From the NCBI GenBank assembly GCA_024226255.1, contig JAAELU010000748.1, forward strand, positions 1 through 53,019: DNA of 53,019 nucleotides. The letters are read 5' to 3'. Source of the DNA: a bacterium. GTDB taxonomy: Bacteria; Actinomycetota; Acidimicrobiia; Spongiisociales; UBA5794. Shown in pieces: positions 1 through 9,233 of this stretch; position 1 is the first letter of the stretch, and the number at the start of each line of letters is the position of its first letter. The notes beneath the pieces were generated by a model. The model had not been told where the DNA came from. It searched no databases and saw only the letters and a list, made by a program, of their open reading frames with translations. The translations under genes were made by a program, and so were the position numbers.

Positions 1-3000
1 AATGTCGTATTCGGCGCGGATCGCAGCGAACGTTTCGGCTTGTTTGACGGTGTCGACTCCCAGGTCGGCTTCGAGGTCCAGGTCGAGGTCGAGCATGTCA
101 GGTGGATACCCGGTCTGGCCGGCCACAATCTCGAGCACCTTCGCCGCCACCTCGTCGGATGCCGCTGTGTCGTCTTGGGCCACGGTCGCGGGAACTGTCG
201 GTGGTTCGGTAGTGATCGGCACGTCTTCGGAAACGACCGGCGCGGTCGCGTCCTGCAACGGGCGAGGCGGCGCCGCCATCTCAGAGCGCACGGCGGCGGC
301 GGGAATGGTTGACGGTGGTCCGGCATCGCGCACCCGCAACGTCCGCCGATCGACCTCGACGGTCGGACCGTCGAGTCCCGTGACGTCGGCCAACCACTGA
401 CTCCACCGGGCCGGGTCGACGAGTCGTGTCTCGAAGCCAAGCTCATCGGGTTCCGGATGGACGCCGTGCAGCGCCGGGATGTGCCGATACAGTGTCATGC
501 TGACCTGGGAACCGAATCCGGCGCCCAGCCGCAGGGCGTACTCGATCGGATACGAGCCACCGCGCGACAGGTTCAGATTGCCGAGCTCCGGATCGCTCAC
601 TCTGTGGTTGGGAACCGGAGGTACGATCCCGGTTTCGAGCGACTTGATCGCGAGAATGTCTTCGACTCCCGCACCCATGGCGTGTCCGGTGTAGCCCTTG
701 GTATTGGCGATCACGATCGAATCTGCCGAGCTACCAAAAACGTGCCGGAGCGAGTCCACCTCAGCCTGCGCACTGCCGCCGCGCGCCGGGGTGTATGTCT
801 CGTGCGAAACAAAGACAGTCTTGGGAGCGATTGTGTGTCGATCGATACCCCAGCGGTTTTCGGCCGTGGTGATCAGATCCTCCATGACCTCGCGGATGTG
901 GGACGGATCGAGTCGACTTCCGTGATAGGCCGAGTTGGCGACAACCGATGACAGCACTTCGGAAATCGGCTGGATGCCTCTGGCGGCCGCACTAGCGGGG
1001 TGTTCTATGACGATGGCGGCAGCCCCCATGCCGATGATCATGCCGTGGCGTCTGCGATCGAACGGAACTGCGGCCTCTTCCACGATCTCATCGGTCGCGG
1101 CGGCACCTACTGCCAGGAAACCCGATGCGAACCACTCGATCATGTGGTCCGTAGTGATGTCGTCGGCAGCCACGACAAGTACCCGCTCGCACCGTTGCGT
1201 TCTTATCCAGTCCTCGGCGATAGCGACGGCCTGAGTTGTCGAAGCGCAGGCGGCATTGATCTGGGTGTTGGGTCCGCGGGCGCCGATGTACTCGGCCATC
1301 TGCGAGTGCCCCATTGAGAGCGCTCGGAACAGGAACCGGCGATCGAACTCATAGCCGTCCGTTTCGAGCTGATGCTCGAGCTCGTGGACTCTGTGTTGCA
1401 GCTCTTCGGCCAGCAGGGCGCTCCCTCCTAGGTCGGCGAGCCTGGACTGAAGTGTCTTGTAATCCTCGAGCCTCTGTTTGAGTGTCTCGGACTCATAGAA
1501 GCTCTCCAGCTCGGTCATCAACGCGTCCACCCCAGGGAAGGCCGACGCAAAAATGACTCCCGTGGTGTCCCTGTAGGCCGCAGGGAGCAACCAGCGCTCC
1601 GGCAGCTTGGTTCCAGTAGTGGTGTCCTTGTAGTGCATGGCGAGCGGAATTCCGGCGTCGCGCAAAGCGTCGAGCCCGGCTCCAATTGCGAGCATCGTTG
1701 TCCGGTCGAGGGCGGAGACCCGGTCGGCTGGAAAACCGAACTCCTCTACGAGGTCGATTTCGCCCGACCTCCCGGCCAGCTTGATCACGTCTGCCTGGCT
1801 GTCGATGGTCTCGAAATGGCCACCGCCTGCCTCCGACTTGACCAGCCGGTTGATGTGCTTGTCCGCCACCTTCTGCCGGAATCTCAGCGGAATGGTGTCG
1901 ATCATCTGCTCGCCGGAAAGCAGCGCAGGGATCTTGTCGTCCCCGAAGACCCGCTTGCCGCCGGGCAGTCCGAGTCCGGCTCCGGTTACCGCGACCGGGC
2001 GTTGCGAGTCCAGTGCCGCCGGGCCGGCCGCCGGCGCAGCAGCAGATGACTCGGTGCCCGAGTAGATCTTGTAGCCCGTCGCGAGGAAGTCGGCGAACAC
2101 CTGGCCCAATTCTGTGAGCATCGCGGTATCGGCCGCGGCGCCTACGGCGGGTTCTGCACGGGGGCCGTCCGGCGCCGCGCTCGGCAGCTCGGCTGCCGAC
2201 GCCACGGGAGCAGCGGCTAGTGCGTCTGAGTCGGTCGCAGCCGCCGTGGTCGGGGGGACGGTTGCTGTTTGCGGTTTGGTTCCTACACCCATTCCCGCGG
2301 CGTACAAGCCGCACAGCGCATGGTTGAGGGTGACCACGTCGCCGAGCTTCGGGTGGTTGGTAAAGATGGCTGCGACGTCGGGGTCGTCGGCGAAGACATT
2401 CTCCACCAGTCCGTGCAGCGCCTTTTTGGGGCCGACCTCGACGAAGACCCGGCATCCGGCGTCGTAGAGGGTGCGGAGGCCGGTCGCAAACTGAACCGGA
2501 GAGGCGATTTGTTGGCCGAGGATGTCGATCATCCGTGATGTCACGTTCGGTCCCATCGGGTAGAACTCACCATCGACGTTTGCGACCAGAGGAATCGCCG
2601 GAGAGGCGAGCCGGAGGCGACCCAGGATTTCCCGCAGTGGCCCGCTGGCAGGGGCCACGATCTCGGTATGAAATGCGTGACTCACAGGGAGCGGCACGAC
2701 CTGGGCCCCCCTGTCCTTCAGGCGGCGCGAAGCCTTTTCAACGCCGGGCGTCGAGCCGCCGATGACCGCCTGCTGATAGCTGTTGAGGTTGGCTATGACC
2801 ACGTAGTCCTCGACATCGTTCACCACGTCTTCGATCTCGCTGAGAGGAGCAAAGACCGCCGCCATACGTCCGTTGTCTTCCACTTCGACGTGCGCCATTT
2901 CGCGGCCGCGTCCAGCCACAGCCTCGAGGGCGTCCTCAAATGGCAGCGCTTTGGCTGCGACGAGCGCACCGTATTCACCCAGGCTATGGCCCATGACCAT

Positions 3001-5076
3001 GTCGGGATGGACTCCGTATGCGCCCAACATCTCGGTCAGAGCCTGATCAACCGTCAGCACCGCCGGCTGGGTGATCTCCGTTTGGCGAAGCTCATTGGCC
3101 GCGACCTTGATCCCTGCTTCGTCGCTCGGGTCGGAGTACATGTAGTCAGACAGCGGCGCCCCGAGAATTGGTTCCATGATCTGATCGGCCCTGGCGAGCA
3201 CGTCGGCGACGATCGGCTCTTCGTGGCGCAGCGTCTCGAGCATGTTGACGTACTGCGACCCCTGACCGGTGTAGAGAAACGCGACCAGAGTCGGCCCGCC
3301 CTCGCCCAGGAACACGCCTTGATTGCGCAACGCCTTCCAGATAGCTGGATTGGCCGCTTCCAGCGCCTTGATGGCCTTGTCTCCCTTCGCGGCCAACTCA
3401 TCGGCCGATCCGTAGTCGATGGCAAGTCGCACCTCGGCACGGAGGTCATCCTCGGCGGGCGGTGCGGGCGGCGGAGCGGTGCCCGCGTGAGCGGCCGCGA
3501 CAATGGGTCGCAGCGCCGCGAGGACTTGCTCCTTCGTTGCGGCTCCGATGACCAAGGCACCGCGTAGCGGGTCCTTCAATCGATCGCCGGTGACCTGTGG
3601 CTGCGACTCCGGAAGCGCCACCGTCGCCGCTGACCCTCGCTCAACCTGTAGCCGACCGGGGATGTACTCCTCGAGGACAACGTGGAAGTTGGTGCCACCA
3701 AATCCGAATGCCGATACTCCGGCGGTTCTGACCTGGCCCGGCTGCGCTTTCCACTCGCGCAGTTCCTTGTTGATGAAGAGCGGAGAGTCACCGAAGTCGA
3801 TGTTTGGGTTGGGCCCGGTCTCGCCGAGGCTGGGCGGGATCAGTTTCTCGTCGAGGGCCTTGATGGCCTTCATCATGCCGGCGGCGCCGGCAGAGCTCTT
3901 GAGGTGGCCGATGTTCGACTTGACCGAGCCGAGCGGGATTGTTCCCGGCTTCAACTCCAGGCCGGAGAAGACCTTGCTGAGGCTGCTCACCTCGACCACA
4001 TCCCCAACTCTCGTCGAGGTGCCGTGGCCTTCGATGTAGGTCGCCTCGTTGGGCGTGAGATTGGCGTTGCGCCAGGCTCGGCTGACAGCAAATTCTTGGC
4101 CCACGGGATTGGGGGCGGTGATGCCCTTGCCCTTGCCATCGCTCGAGCCGCCGAGCCCGCGAATCACGGCGTAGATGTGATCGCCGTCTCGTTCCGCGTC
4201 TGCCAGTCGCTTGAGGAGGAACACCGCGGCTCCCTCGCCCATTACAAAGCCGTCGGCGCCTTCATGGTATGGCCGCGTTCCCGTAGGCGAGAGCGCCCCG
4301 ATCTTGCAGAACTTGATGAAACTGGGCACACCCATATTGGCGTCGACGCCGCCCGTGAGGACTGTGTCGTAGTCGCCTTGCTCGAGGCCCTCGATCGCAG
4401 CATCGATCGCGGCCAGGGCCGAGGCACACGCCGCGTCCACGACAAAGTTGGGCCCGTGGAAGTCGAACAGATTGGCCACCCGGCCGGCGATGATGTTGCC
4501 CAGCTCGCCCGGCATCGTGTCTTCGGTTATGTCCGGAAAGCGGCGCCGCACCCCGTCATGCATCTCTCCCACGATTGCCTGGCGGACGTCGTCATCGAGG
4601 TGCTGGAAGCTCGGAGCTTGGGTCAACTCCTCGGCGAACTCGGGGAAGTAGACACGCATGGCTGTCATGTAGTGGAGATCGCCGGCCATGGCGTTGCCGA
4701 GCACTACAGCAGTGCGGTCACCGTCGAGCGGCCGCTCGGGGTAGCCGTAGTCGAGGAGCGCCTCGCGGCACGCCATTACCGACCACTTCTGGGTGGGATC
4801 CATCGATTCGGCGACTTTTGGAGGAATGGGCAGGCGCCAGTCGAGCGGCGACCAGTCGTAGTCACGGACCCATCCGCCAATTGTTGAGTAGGTCTTGTCC
4901 TCAGCCTTGGGATCGGCGTCGAAATAAAGATCACGGTTCCAGCGATCGGGAGGGACCTCACTGATGGAGTACTTGCCTTGCTTCAAGTTCTCCCAGTAGG
5001 TCGGTGCATCCGGTGCATCCGGCAGCACCGCCCCCAGTCCGACGACCGCAACTGCTCGTTCGACCTTGTCAACCAT
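1..5076 (-). CDS. Iterative type I PKS / PUFA-synthase-like megasynthase, KS-AT-KS2-ACP..., C-terminus truncated by window edge
   Basis: Reverse-strand translation from ATG at 5076 (MVDKVERAVAVVGLGAVLPDAPDAPTYWENLKQGKYSISEVPPDRW) stays in one frame. KS1 VDAACASAL (~4428), AT GHSLGEY (~2985), KS2 INAACASTTQA (~1248) with VSHETYTPA and NTKGYTGHAMGA, ACP DLGVDTVKQAE (~1-60). The three active-site codons and the ACP at the window edge are all in the frame of the ATG. Absent from the ORF track because there is no stop in the window. Confidence 0.92.
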   Translation of the reverse strand, partial: MVDKVERAVAVVGLGAVLPDAPDAPTYWENLKQGKYSISEVPPDRWNRDLYFDADPKAEDKTYSTIGGWVRDYDWSPLDWRLPIPPKVAESMDPTQKWSVMACREALLDYGYPERPLDGDRTAVVLGNAMAGDLHYMTAMRVYFPEFAEELTQAPSFQHLDDDVRQAIVGEMHDGVRRRFPDITEDTMPGELGNIIAGRVANLFDFHGPNFVVDAACASALAAIDAAIEGLEQGDYDTVLTGGVDANMGVPSFIKFCKIGALSPTGTRPYHEGADGFVMGEGAAVFLLKRLADAERDGDHIYAVIRGLGGSSDGKGKGITAPNPVGQEFAVSRAWRNANLTPNEATYIEGHGTSTRVGDVVEVSSLSKVFSGLELKPGTIPLGSVKSNIGHLKSSAGAAGMMKAIKALDEKLIPPSLGETGPNPNIDFGDSPLFINKELREWKAQPGQVRTAGVSAFGFGGTNFHVVLEEYIPGRLQVERGSAATVALPESQPQVTGDRLKDPLRGALVIGAATKEQVLAALRPIVAAAHAGTAPPPAPPAEDDLRAEVRLAIDYGSADELAAKGDKAIKALEAANPAIWKALRNQGVFLGEGGPTLVAFLYTGQGSQYVNMLETLRHEEPIVADVLARADQIMEPILGAPLSDYMYSDPSDEAGIKVAANELRQTEITQPAVLTVDQALTEMLGAYGVHPDMVMGHSLGEYGALVAAKALPFEDALEAVAGRGREMAHVEVEDNGRMAAVFAPLSEIEDVVNDVEDYVVIANLNSYQQAVIGGSTPGVEKASRRLKDRGAQVVPLPVSHAFHTEIVAPASGPLREILGRLRLASPAIPLVANVDGEFYPMGPNVTSRMIDILGQQIASPVQFATGLRTLYDAGCRVFVEVGPKKALHGLVENVFADDPDVAAIFTNHPKLGDVVTLNHALCGLYAAGMGVGTKPQTATVPPTTAAATDSDALAAAPVASAAELPSAAPDGPRAEPAVGAAADTAMLTELGQVFADFLATGYKIYSGTESSAAAPAAGPAALDSQRPVAVTGAGLGLPGGKRVFGDDKIPALLSGEQMIDTIPLRFRQKVADKHINRLVKSEAGGGHFETIDSQADVIKLAGRSGEIDLVEEFGFPADRVSALDRTTMLAIGAGLDALRDAGIPLAMHYKDTTTGTKLPERWLLPAAYRDTTGVIFASAFPGVDALMTELESFYESETLKQRLEDYKTLQSRLADLGGSALLAEELQHRVHELEHQLETDGYEFDRRFLFRALSMGHSQMAEYIGARGPNTQINAACASTTQAVAIAEDWIRTQRCERVLVVAADDITTDHMIEWFASGFLAVGAAATDEIVEEAAVPFDRRRHGMIIGMGAAAIVIEHPASAAARGIQPISEVLSSVVANSAYHGSRLDPSHIREVMEDLITTAENRWGIDRHTIAPKTVFVSHETYTPARGGSAQAEVDSLRHVFGSSADSIVIANTKGYTGHAMGAGVEDILAIKSLETGIVPPVPNHRVSDPELGNLNLSRGGSYPIEYALRLGAGFGSQVSMTLYRHIPALHGVHPEPDELGFETRLVDPARWSQWLADVTGLDGPTVEVDRRTLRVRDAGPPSTIPAAAVRSEMAAPPRPLQDATAPVVSEDVPITTEPPTVPATVAQDDTAASDEVAAKVLEIVAGQTGYPPDMLDLDLDLEADLGVDTVKQAETFAAIRAEYDI

Positions 5077-5109
5077 TGTTAGTGCTCCTGGAGACGATTC
5101 TGTAGCGGT

Positions 5110-6765
5110 CTAATCCCGTTCGTAGATGGCGTCGGCCACCAAATCCATGTCTGCGATCAACCCGGACTGGGCCTGCTGGATGGCTTTGCTGCCGACCGCG
5201 GCTTCGAAGGCCGCGGCGTCGATTGAGCCCGCTGTGCCGGCGCCGAGCACCCATCGAGTTCCGTCCATAGCAACCTTGGCAGCGGCCTCTCTGACAAACA
5301 CGCGAGCGACTGCGGACTGGGCCTCGGGATTGAACCGTTGATCAGACTTCACCGGACTCGTTCCGGCTAGGGCTGCGGCGGCACGGCGACACAACGCTCC
5401 AGCCGATTCGACATAGGCCACGATTTCGCCGAGGCGGAACAACACGTGTTGATTCCTGGTCAGGCGGTGAATCCGGGCTTGTTCCATGACCTCGCTGAGG
5501 CCATGGAATGCGAGGGCGGCGATGTCGGCCCCGACAGTTGGGCTGTGGGCGGCCAGCGCCTCGAGTTCGTTCGCCTGGTCGTGGTAGTAGCCGCCGCGTG
5601 TCTTGAGATGCTGCTGCCACCGATCTCGAGCAATAGTCATCTCCATGATCTCTGAAGTGCCTTCATAGATGGTGGTGATCCGAACGTCGCGCTTGATCTT
5701 CTCCACCATGTACTCCTTGGTGTATCCATAGCCTCCGAGGGCTTGGATGGAGCTGTCGGCTGCGAGATTGCCGGCCTCGGTCGCCAAGTACTTGGCAATG
5801 GCACCTTCCGCGTTGAGGAGGTCTTCGCCGGCATCGAGCCGACTGGCTGTCTCCTCGATATAGGCCCGGCTGGCTTCGAGCCGCACCGCATGGGGCACGA
5901 TGAGCTTGTGCGTGTAACCCTGCTTGGTTGAGAGGGGTGCTCCACCTTGGATCCGCTCTTGCGAGTAGGGGATGGCGCGCTCGAGTGCCGCCCAGCCTGC
6001 TCCGAGCCCGAACGCGGCCACCATCAGCCGGGTATATCCAAAGACGGCTTGGGCTTGGATCAGTCCGAGTCCTTCTCGCTCTCCAACTAGCCGGTCGGCG
6101 TCGACTCGGACGTCGGTTAGAGAAAGGGCCGCGGTGTTCGAGGCGCGGATACCGTGTTTGTCCTCCGGTTTGCCCTTTTCGAATCCGTCGGTGTCGTGGT
6201 CCACCACGAACCATGTTGGCCCCCCCGGAGTGTTGGCGAGGATGGTGTACAGGTCGGCATACCCGCCGTTCGAGATCCACTGCTTGGCGCCGTTGAGCAA
6301 GTAGCCGACGGTCTTGCCGTCCTCCTCGATCGGTTTGGCTGTGGTTGTCAGAGCTCCCAGATCGCTCCCGGCAGCGGGTTCGGTGGCGCCATACGCCATG
6401 AGGAGGCCCTCCTCGGCGATGCGCGTCATCCAGCGCTGCTTCTGTTCGTCCGTGGCACCGAAGACAATCGGATCGCTCCCCAAGAACGTAGCAAACACAC
6501 CGGTAGCTACCCCGACGTCGATGCGCGCCAGCTGTTCGCAGATGCGGTACACATCGAAGGTGTCGGCGCCCATGCCGCCATAGGCTTCCTCGATGAAGAG
6601 AAGGGAAACACCGATCTCACCCAGCATCCGGCGAACGGTTTGCTCGGGAAATTCGTCTTTGGTGTCGAGCTCGAGCAAGTATTCGTCGCTCAGCTCATCG
6701 TGAGCGAAGTCCCGGATGGTGCTGAGCACAAGATTGAGCGTGTCGCGGTCGAGACCTTCCACCAT
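5110..6765 (-). CDS. Acyl-CoA dehydrogenase family protein
   Basis: 551 aa ORF with ACAD motifs ([49 protein letters not shown]); same strand and directly upstream of the megasynthase. Confidence 0.95.
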   Translation of the reverse strand: MVEGLDRDTLNLVLSTIRDFAHDELSDEYLLELDTKDEFPEQTVRRMLGEIGVSLLFIEEAYGGMGADTFDVYRICEQLARIDVGVATGVFATFLGSDPIVFGATDEQKQRWMTRIAEEGLLMAYGATEPAAGSDLGALTTTAKPIEEDGKTVGYLLNGAKQWISNGGYADLYTILANTPGGPTWFVVDHDTDGFEKGKPEDKHGIRASNTAALSLTDVRVDADRLVGEREGLGLIQAQAVFGYTRLMVAAFGLGAGWAALERAIPYSQERIQGGAPLSTKQGYTHKLIVPHAVRLEASRAYIEETASRLDAGEDLLNAEGAIAKYLATEAGNLAADSSIQALGGYGYTKEYMVEKIKRDVRITTIYEGTSEIMEMTIARDRWQQHLKTRGGYYHDQANELEALAAHSPTVGADIAALAFHGLSEVMEQARIHRLTRNQHVLFRLGEIVAYVESAGALCRRAAAALAGTSPVKSDQRFNPEAQSAVARVFVREAAAKVAMDGTRWVLGAGTAGSIDAAAFEAAVGSKAIQQAQSGLIADMDLVADAIYERD

Positions 6766-6909
6766 ACCGACTCTTCCTCCTCGGTTATGGTCAAAACTAA
6801 CGGCGGGATTCCAACCGTAACAGGGTCATTCGACCCGCTCCAATGGACTTCCTGGTGAGGGTCAGAGCAACGGGCGACCACTTCGTGTATCGCCATGATC
6901 GTCAGGAGA

Positions 6910-7022
6910 CTGTTGAGTAAACGCTGTGGACGGGAACGGACCTGGCGGATCCGTTCCTTGGGAGTCACTGGGAACGCCTGCGGCGTTCCTTTCAACTCCA
7001 GGATCTGCGCGTTGTTCAACAG
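6910..7022. other. Structured intergenic element: outer inverted repeat enclosing two perfect 8-bp hairpins
   Basis: Outer arms CTGTTGAGTAAACGC (6910-6924) / GCGTTGTTCAACAG (7009-7022); GGAACGGA/TCCGTTCC (6933-6940/6950-6957); GGAACGCC-TGC-GGCGTTCC (6971-6989). Confidence 0.6.
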
Positions 7023-7118
7023 TTTCCGAGGCGTAGTGCACCAGGTTCGCCTAGTGTCAGATCGTCCCACGGAGGCGGAATGTCTCTGTCGCCAGATCGG
7101 GTCGGTTGATCCTCCACC

Positions 7119-8573
7119 ATGAGCGCCGTTACCCCGCTACCCCGAATAATTCAGGGAGGGATGGGTGTTGCCATCTCCGGCTGGGAGCTTGCCAACGCAG
7201 TCGGTCGTCGCGGCGAATTGGGAGTCGTCTCCGGAACGATTCTCGAGGTAGTGATGGCACGGCGCCTTCAGATGGGAGACCGCGGAGGTCCGGTCCGGCG
7301 GGCGCTTGCTGCGTTCCCTTTCCCGGATGCCGCCGAGCGGATTCTCGATACCTACTTCGTGCTCGACGGTAAGGACCCGGAGAAGCCTTTCAAGAACGTC
7401 CGAACATTCACGGTGGATCCTGAACCGGCCCTGCAGGAGCTGACGGTGGCGGCGAACTTTGTCGAGGTCTTTCTGGCCAAGGAAGGCCACAACGGCCCCA
7501 TCGGGATCAACTACCTGCGCAAGATCGAGCTGCCCATTCTGTGCTCGTTGTATGGGGCGATGCTCGCCGGCGTCGATTTTGTGATCATGGGGGCAGGCAA
7601 CCCAAAGGATCTGCCCCACATCATCAACCGGCTGACCCGCAACGAACCTGTGGAGCTCAACCTGCGGGTCCAAGGCCTGAATTCGGCCGACGCTGACGTC
7701 GCAGCTCACTTCGATCCTGCGGCCCTGCATCGAGGCCGACCACCGACCATCAAGCGTCCCGACTTCCTAGCGATCGTGGCATCGGTTGACCTAGCCAAGG
7801 GCTTGGCAACCATGGATGAGCCCCCCGATGGCTTCGTTGTGGAGGCGCCGAGCGCGGGCGGCCACAATGCTCCACCGCGTGGCCCACGTCGATTGGATGC
7901 GTTGGGTCAGCCCGTATATGACGAGCGCGATGATGTCGATCTCGAGCAGCTGCGCTCAATCGGCCTTCCCTTCTGGTTAGCGGGATCGTATGGAACACCG
8001 GAAGGATTCCGGCGGGCCCGCGCCGAACAGGCGGCTGGGGTTCAACTGGGCACAGCTTTCGCTTTCTGCGAGGAGTCGGGGATGGCTCCAGAGCTAAAGG
8101 AACAGGTCATCGCCGACCTCGCTGCCGGCAAGCTCGATGTTCGCTCCGATTGGAGGGCATCCCCGACCGGGTTCCCCTTCCGGGTGATCCAGTTGCCCGG
8201 TTCGCTGTCCGATGACGAGGTTTACGAGAGCCGGCGTCGGGTGTGCGACTTGGGGGCGCTGCGGGTGCCTTACAAGACCGAGAATGGGAATATCGGTTAT
8301 CGCTGCCCGGCGGAGCCGCTGCGGGCCTACACGGACGTCAAGGGGGGCCGAATCGCGAATACCGATAGCCGGGTGTGTCTGTGCAACGGGCTGTTGGCGA
8401 CTGCCGGCCTGCCCCAATACCGTGCCAAAACGGCTGGTGTGGAGCCGCCGGTGGTAACCGCGGGATCTGACTTCGATGGTGTCAGAGCGTTGATGGGGAA
8501 GGTGCGGCCCGGCGACAGGTCATATCGGGCTGCCGACGTCATCGACTACGTGTCGGGTGAGGACGCCCGATAG
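7119..8573 (+). CDS. Nitronate monooxygenase / PfaD-like FMN enoyl-reductase family protein
   Basis: 484 aa; IIQGGMGVAISGWELANAV N-terminus, GGHNAPPRG and QLGTAFAFCEESG motifs of the 2-nitropropane dioxygenase/PfaD family; divergent from the ACAD-megasynthase pair. Confidence 0.85.
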   Translation: MSAVTPLPRIIQGGMGVAISGWELANAVGRRGELGVVSGTILEVVMARRLQMGDRGGPVRRALAAFPFPDAAERILDTYFVLDGKDPEKPFKNVRTFTVDPEPALQELTVAANFVEVFLAKEGHNGPIGINYLRKIELPILCSLYGAMLAGVDFVIMGAGNPKDLPHIINRLTRNEPVELNLRVQGLNSADADVAAHFDPAALHRGRPPTIKRPDFLAIVASVDLAKGLATMDEPPDGFVVEAPSAGGHNAPPRGPRRLDALGQPVYDERDDVDLEQLRSIGLPFWLAGSYGTPEGFRRARAEQAAGVQLGTAFAFCEESGMAPELKEQVIADLAAGKLDVRSDWRASPTGFPFRVIQLPGSLSDDEVYESRRRVCDLGALRVPYKTENGNIGYRCPAEPLRAYTDVKGGRIANTDSRVCLCNGLLATAGLPQYRAKTAGVEPPVVTAGSDFDGVRALMGKVRPGDRSYRAADVIDYVSGEDAR

Positions 8574-8609
8574 GGAAGGTTGGGCGCTCGGTGGGATCCC
8601 CTTGGGCCT

Positions 8610-8732
8610 CGTACTTCGTATTGCGTACTACGGCGTATTCCGGGAGTGGGCGCGGCTCTTCTTACAACTTCGATGGGAAGCTCAGGCGCACGGATAGGTG
8701 TGCATAACTTCCGGTCGGCAATACGTAATACG
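8610..8732. repeat. Heptanucleotide repeat locus A (CGTAYTN) with distal inverted copy
   Basis: CGTACTT CGTATTG CGTACTA (8610-8630); CAATACG TAATACG (8719-8732) is its inverse. Confidence 0.75.
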
Positions 8733-8862
8733 GGGGAGCCTCCGAATCGACCTCACCCGGCCCGCGTACCCGCCGAGGATCTCACGCCCGCGTCAGGCCG
8801 CGCTACGTGTCTTTCGCGATTAGCTCACCAAATGACCCAACTATCCTCTACGCCGCGCCTTC

Positions 8863-8933
8863 GCGGGTGTAGCTCAATGGCAGAGCCCCAGCCTTCCAAG
8901 CTGGTTATGCGGGTTCGATCCCCGTCACCCGCT
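8863..8933 (+). tRNA. tRNA-Gly (TCC anticodon)
   Basis: Acceptor GCGGGTG/CACCCGC, D-arm TAGCTCAATGGCAGAGC, loop CTTCCAA, T-arm GGGTTCGATCCCC; CCA not encoded. Confidence 0.95.
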
Positions 8934-8955
8934 CCGGTCCCGGATGGACCGAGCT

Positions 8956-9028
8956 GCCCCCGTAGCTCAGTGGACAGAGCAGGAGCCTTCTAAGCTCTTG
9001 GCCGAGGGTTCGAATCCTTCCGGGGGCG
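8956..9028 (+). tRNA. tRNA-Arg (TCT anticodon)
   Basis: Acceptor GCCCCCG/CGGGGGC, loop CTTCTAA, T-loop GGTTCGAATCC; CCA not encoded. Confidence 0.95.
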
Positions 9029-9059
9029 CCGCTCTCCCGAGCTAAATTGGGGGAGACAT

Positions 9060-9135
9060 GGTGGCCGTAGCTCAGTTCGGTTAGAGCACCTGGTTGTGGT
9101 CCAGGAAGTCGCGGGTTCAAATCCCGTCGGCCACC
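9060..9135 (+). tRNA. tRNA-His (GTG anticodon)
   Basis: Acceptor GTGGCCG/CGGCCAC with extra G at -1, anticodon GTG, T-loop GGGTTCAAATCCC. Confidence 0.95.
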
Positions 9136-9142
9136 CCAAGGA

Positions 9143-9175
9143 GGCCGGTCCCTCGCCTCGAGCGAGGGACCGGCC
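9143..9175 (+). terminator. Strong stem-loop after tRNA-His
   Basis: GGCCGGTCCCTCGC-CTCGA-GCGAGGGACCGGCC, 14-bp perfect stem. Confidence 0.75.
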
Positions 9176-9233
9176 CAACTTTGTAATCCCAGAGCGCACA
9201 TTCGATAGTGCGATTCCCAGAGTGAGGACACCG

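Noticed and set aside
1493-2455. 320-aa minus-strand ORF in the track (MPGLRRGRPQKGAARTGG...)
   Set aside because: Out of frame with the PKS-like coding frame, which is supported by catalytic motifs; Arg-rich shadow ORF typical of high-GC DNA.
2-4964. Long plus-strand ORFs (e.g. 2668..3567, 3682..4887)
   Set aside because: Antisense shadow ORFs of the megasynthase; no recognisable domains.
8580-8993. 137-aa plus-strand ORF
   Set aside because: Runs through the tRNA-Gly and part of the tRNA-Arg gene; not a real CDS.
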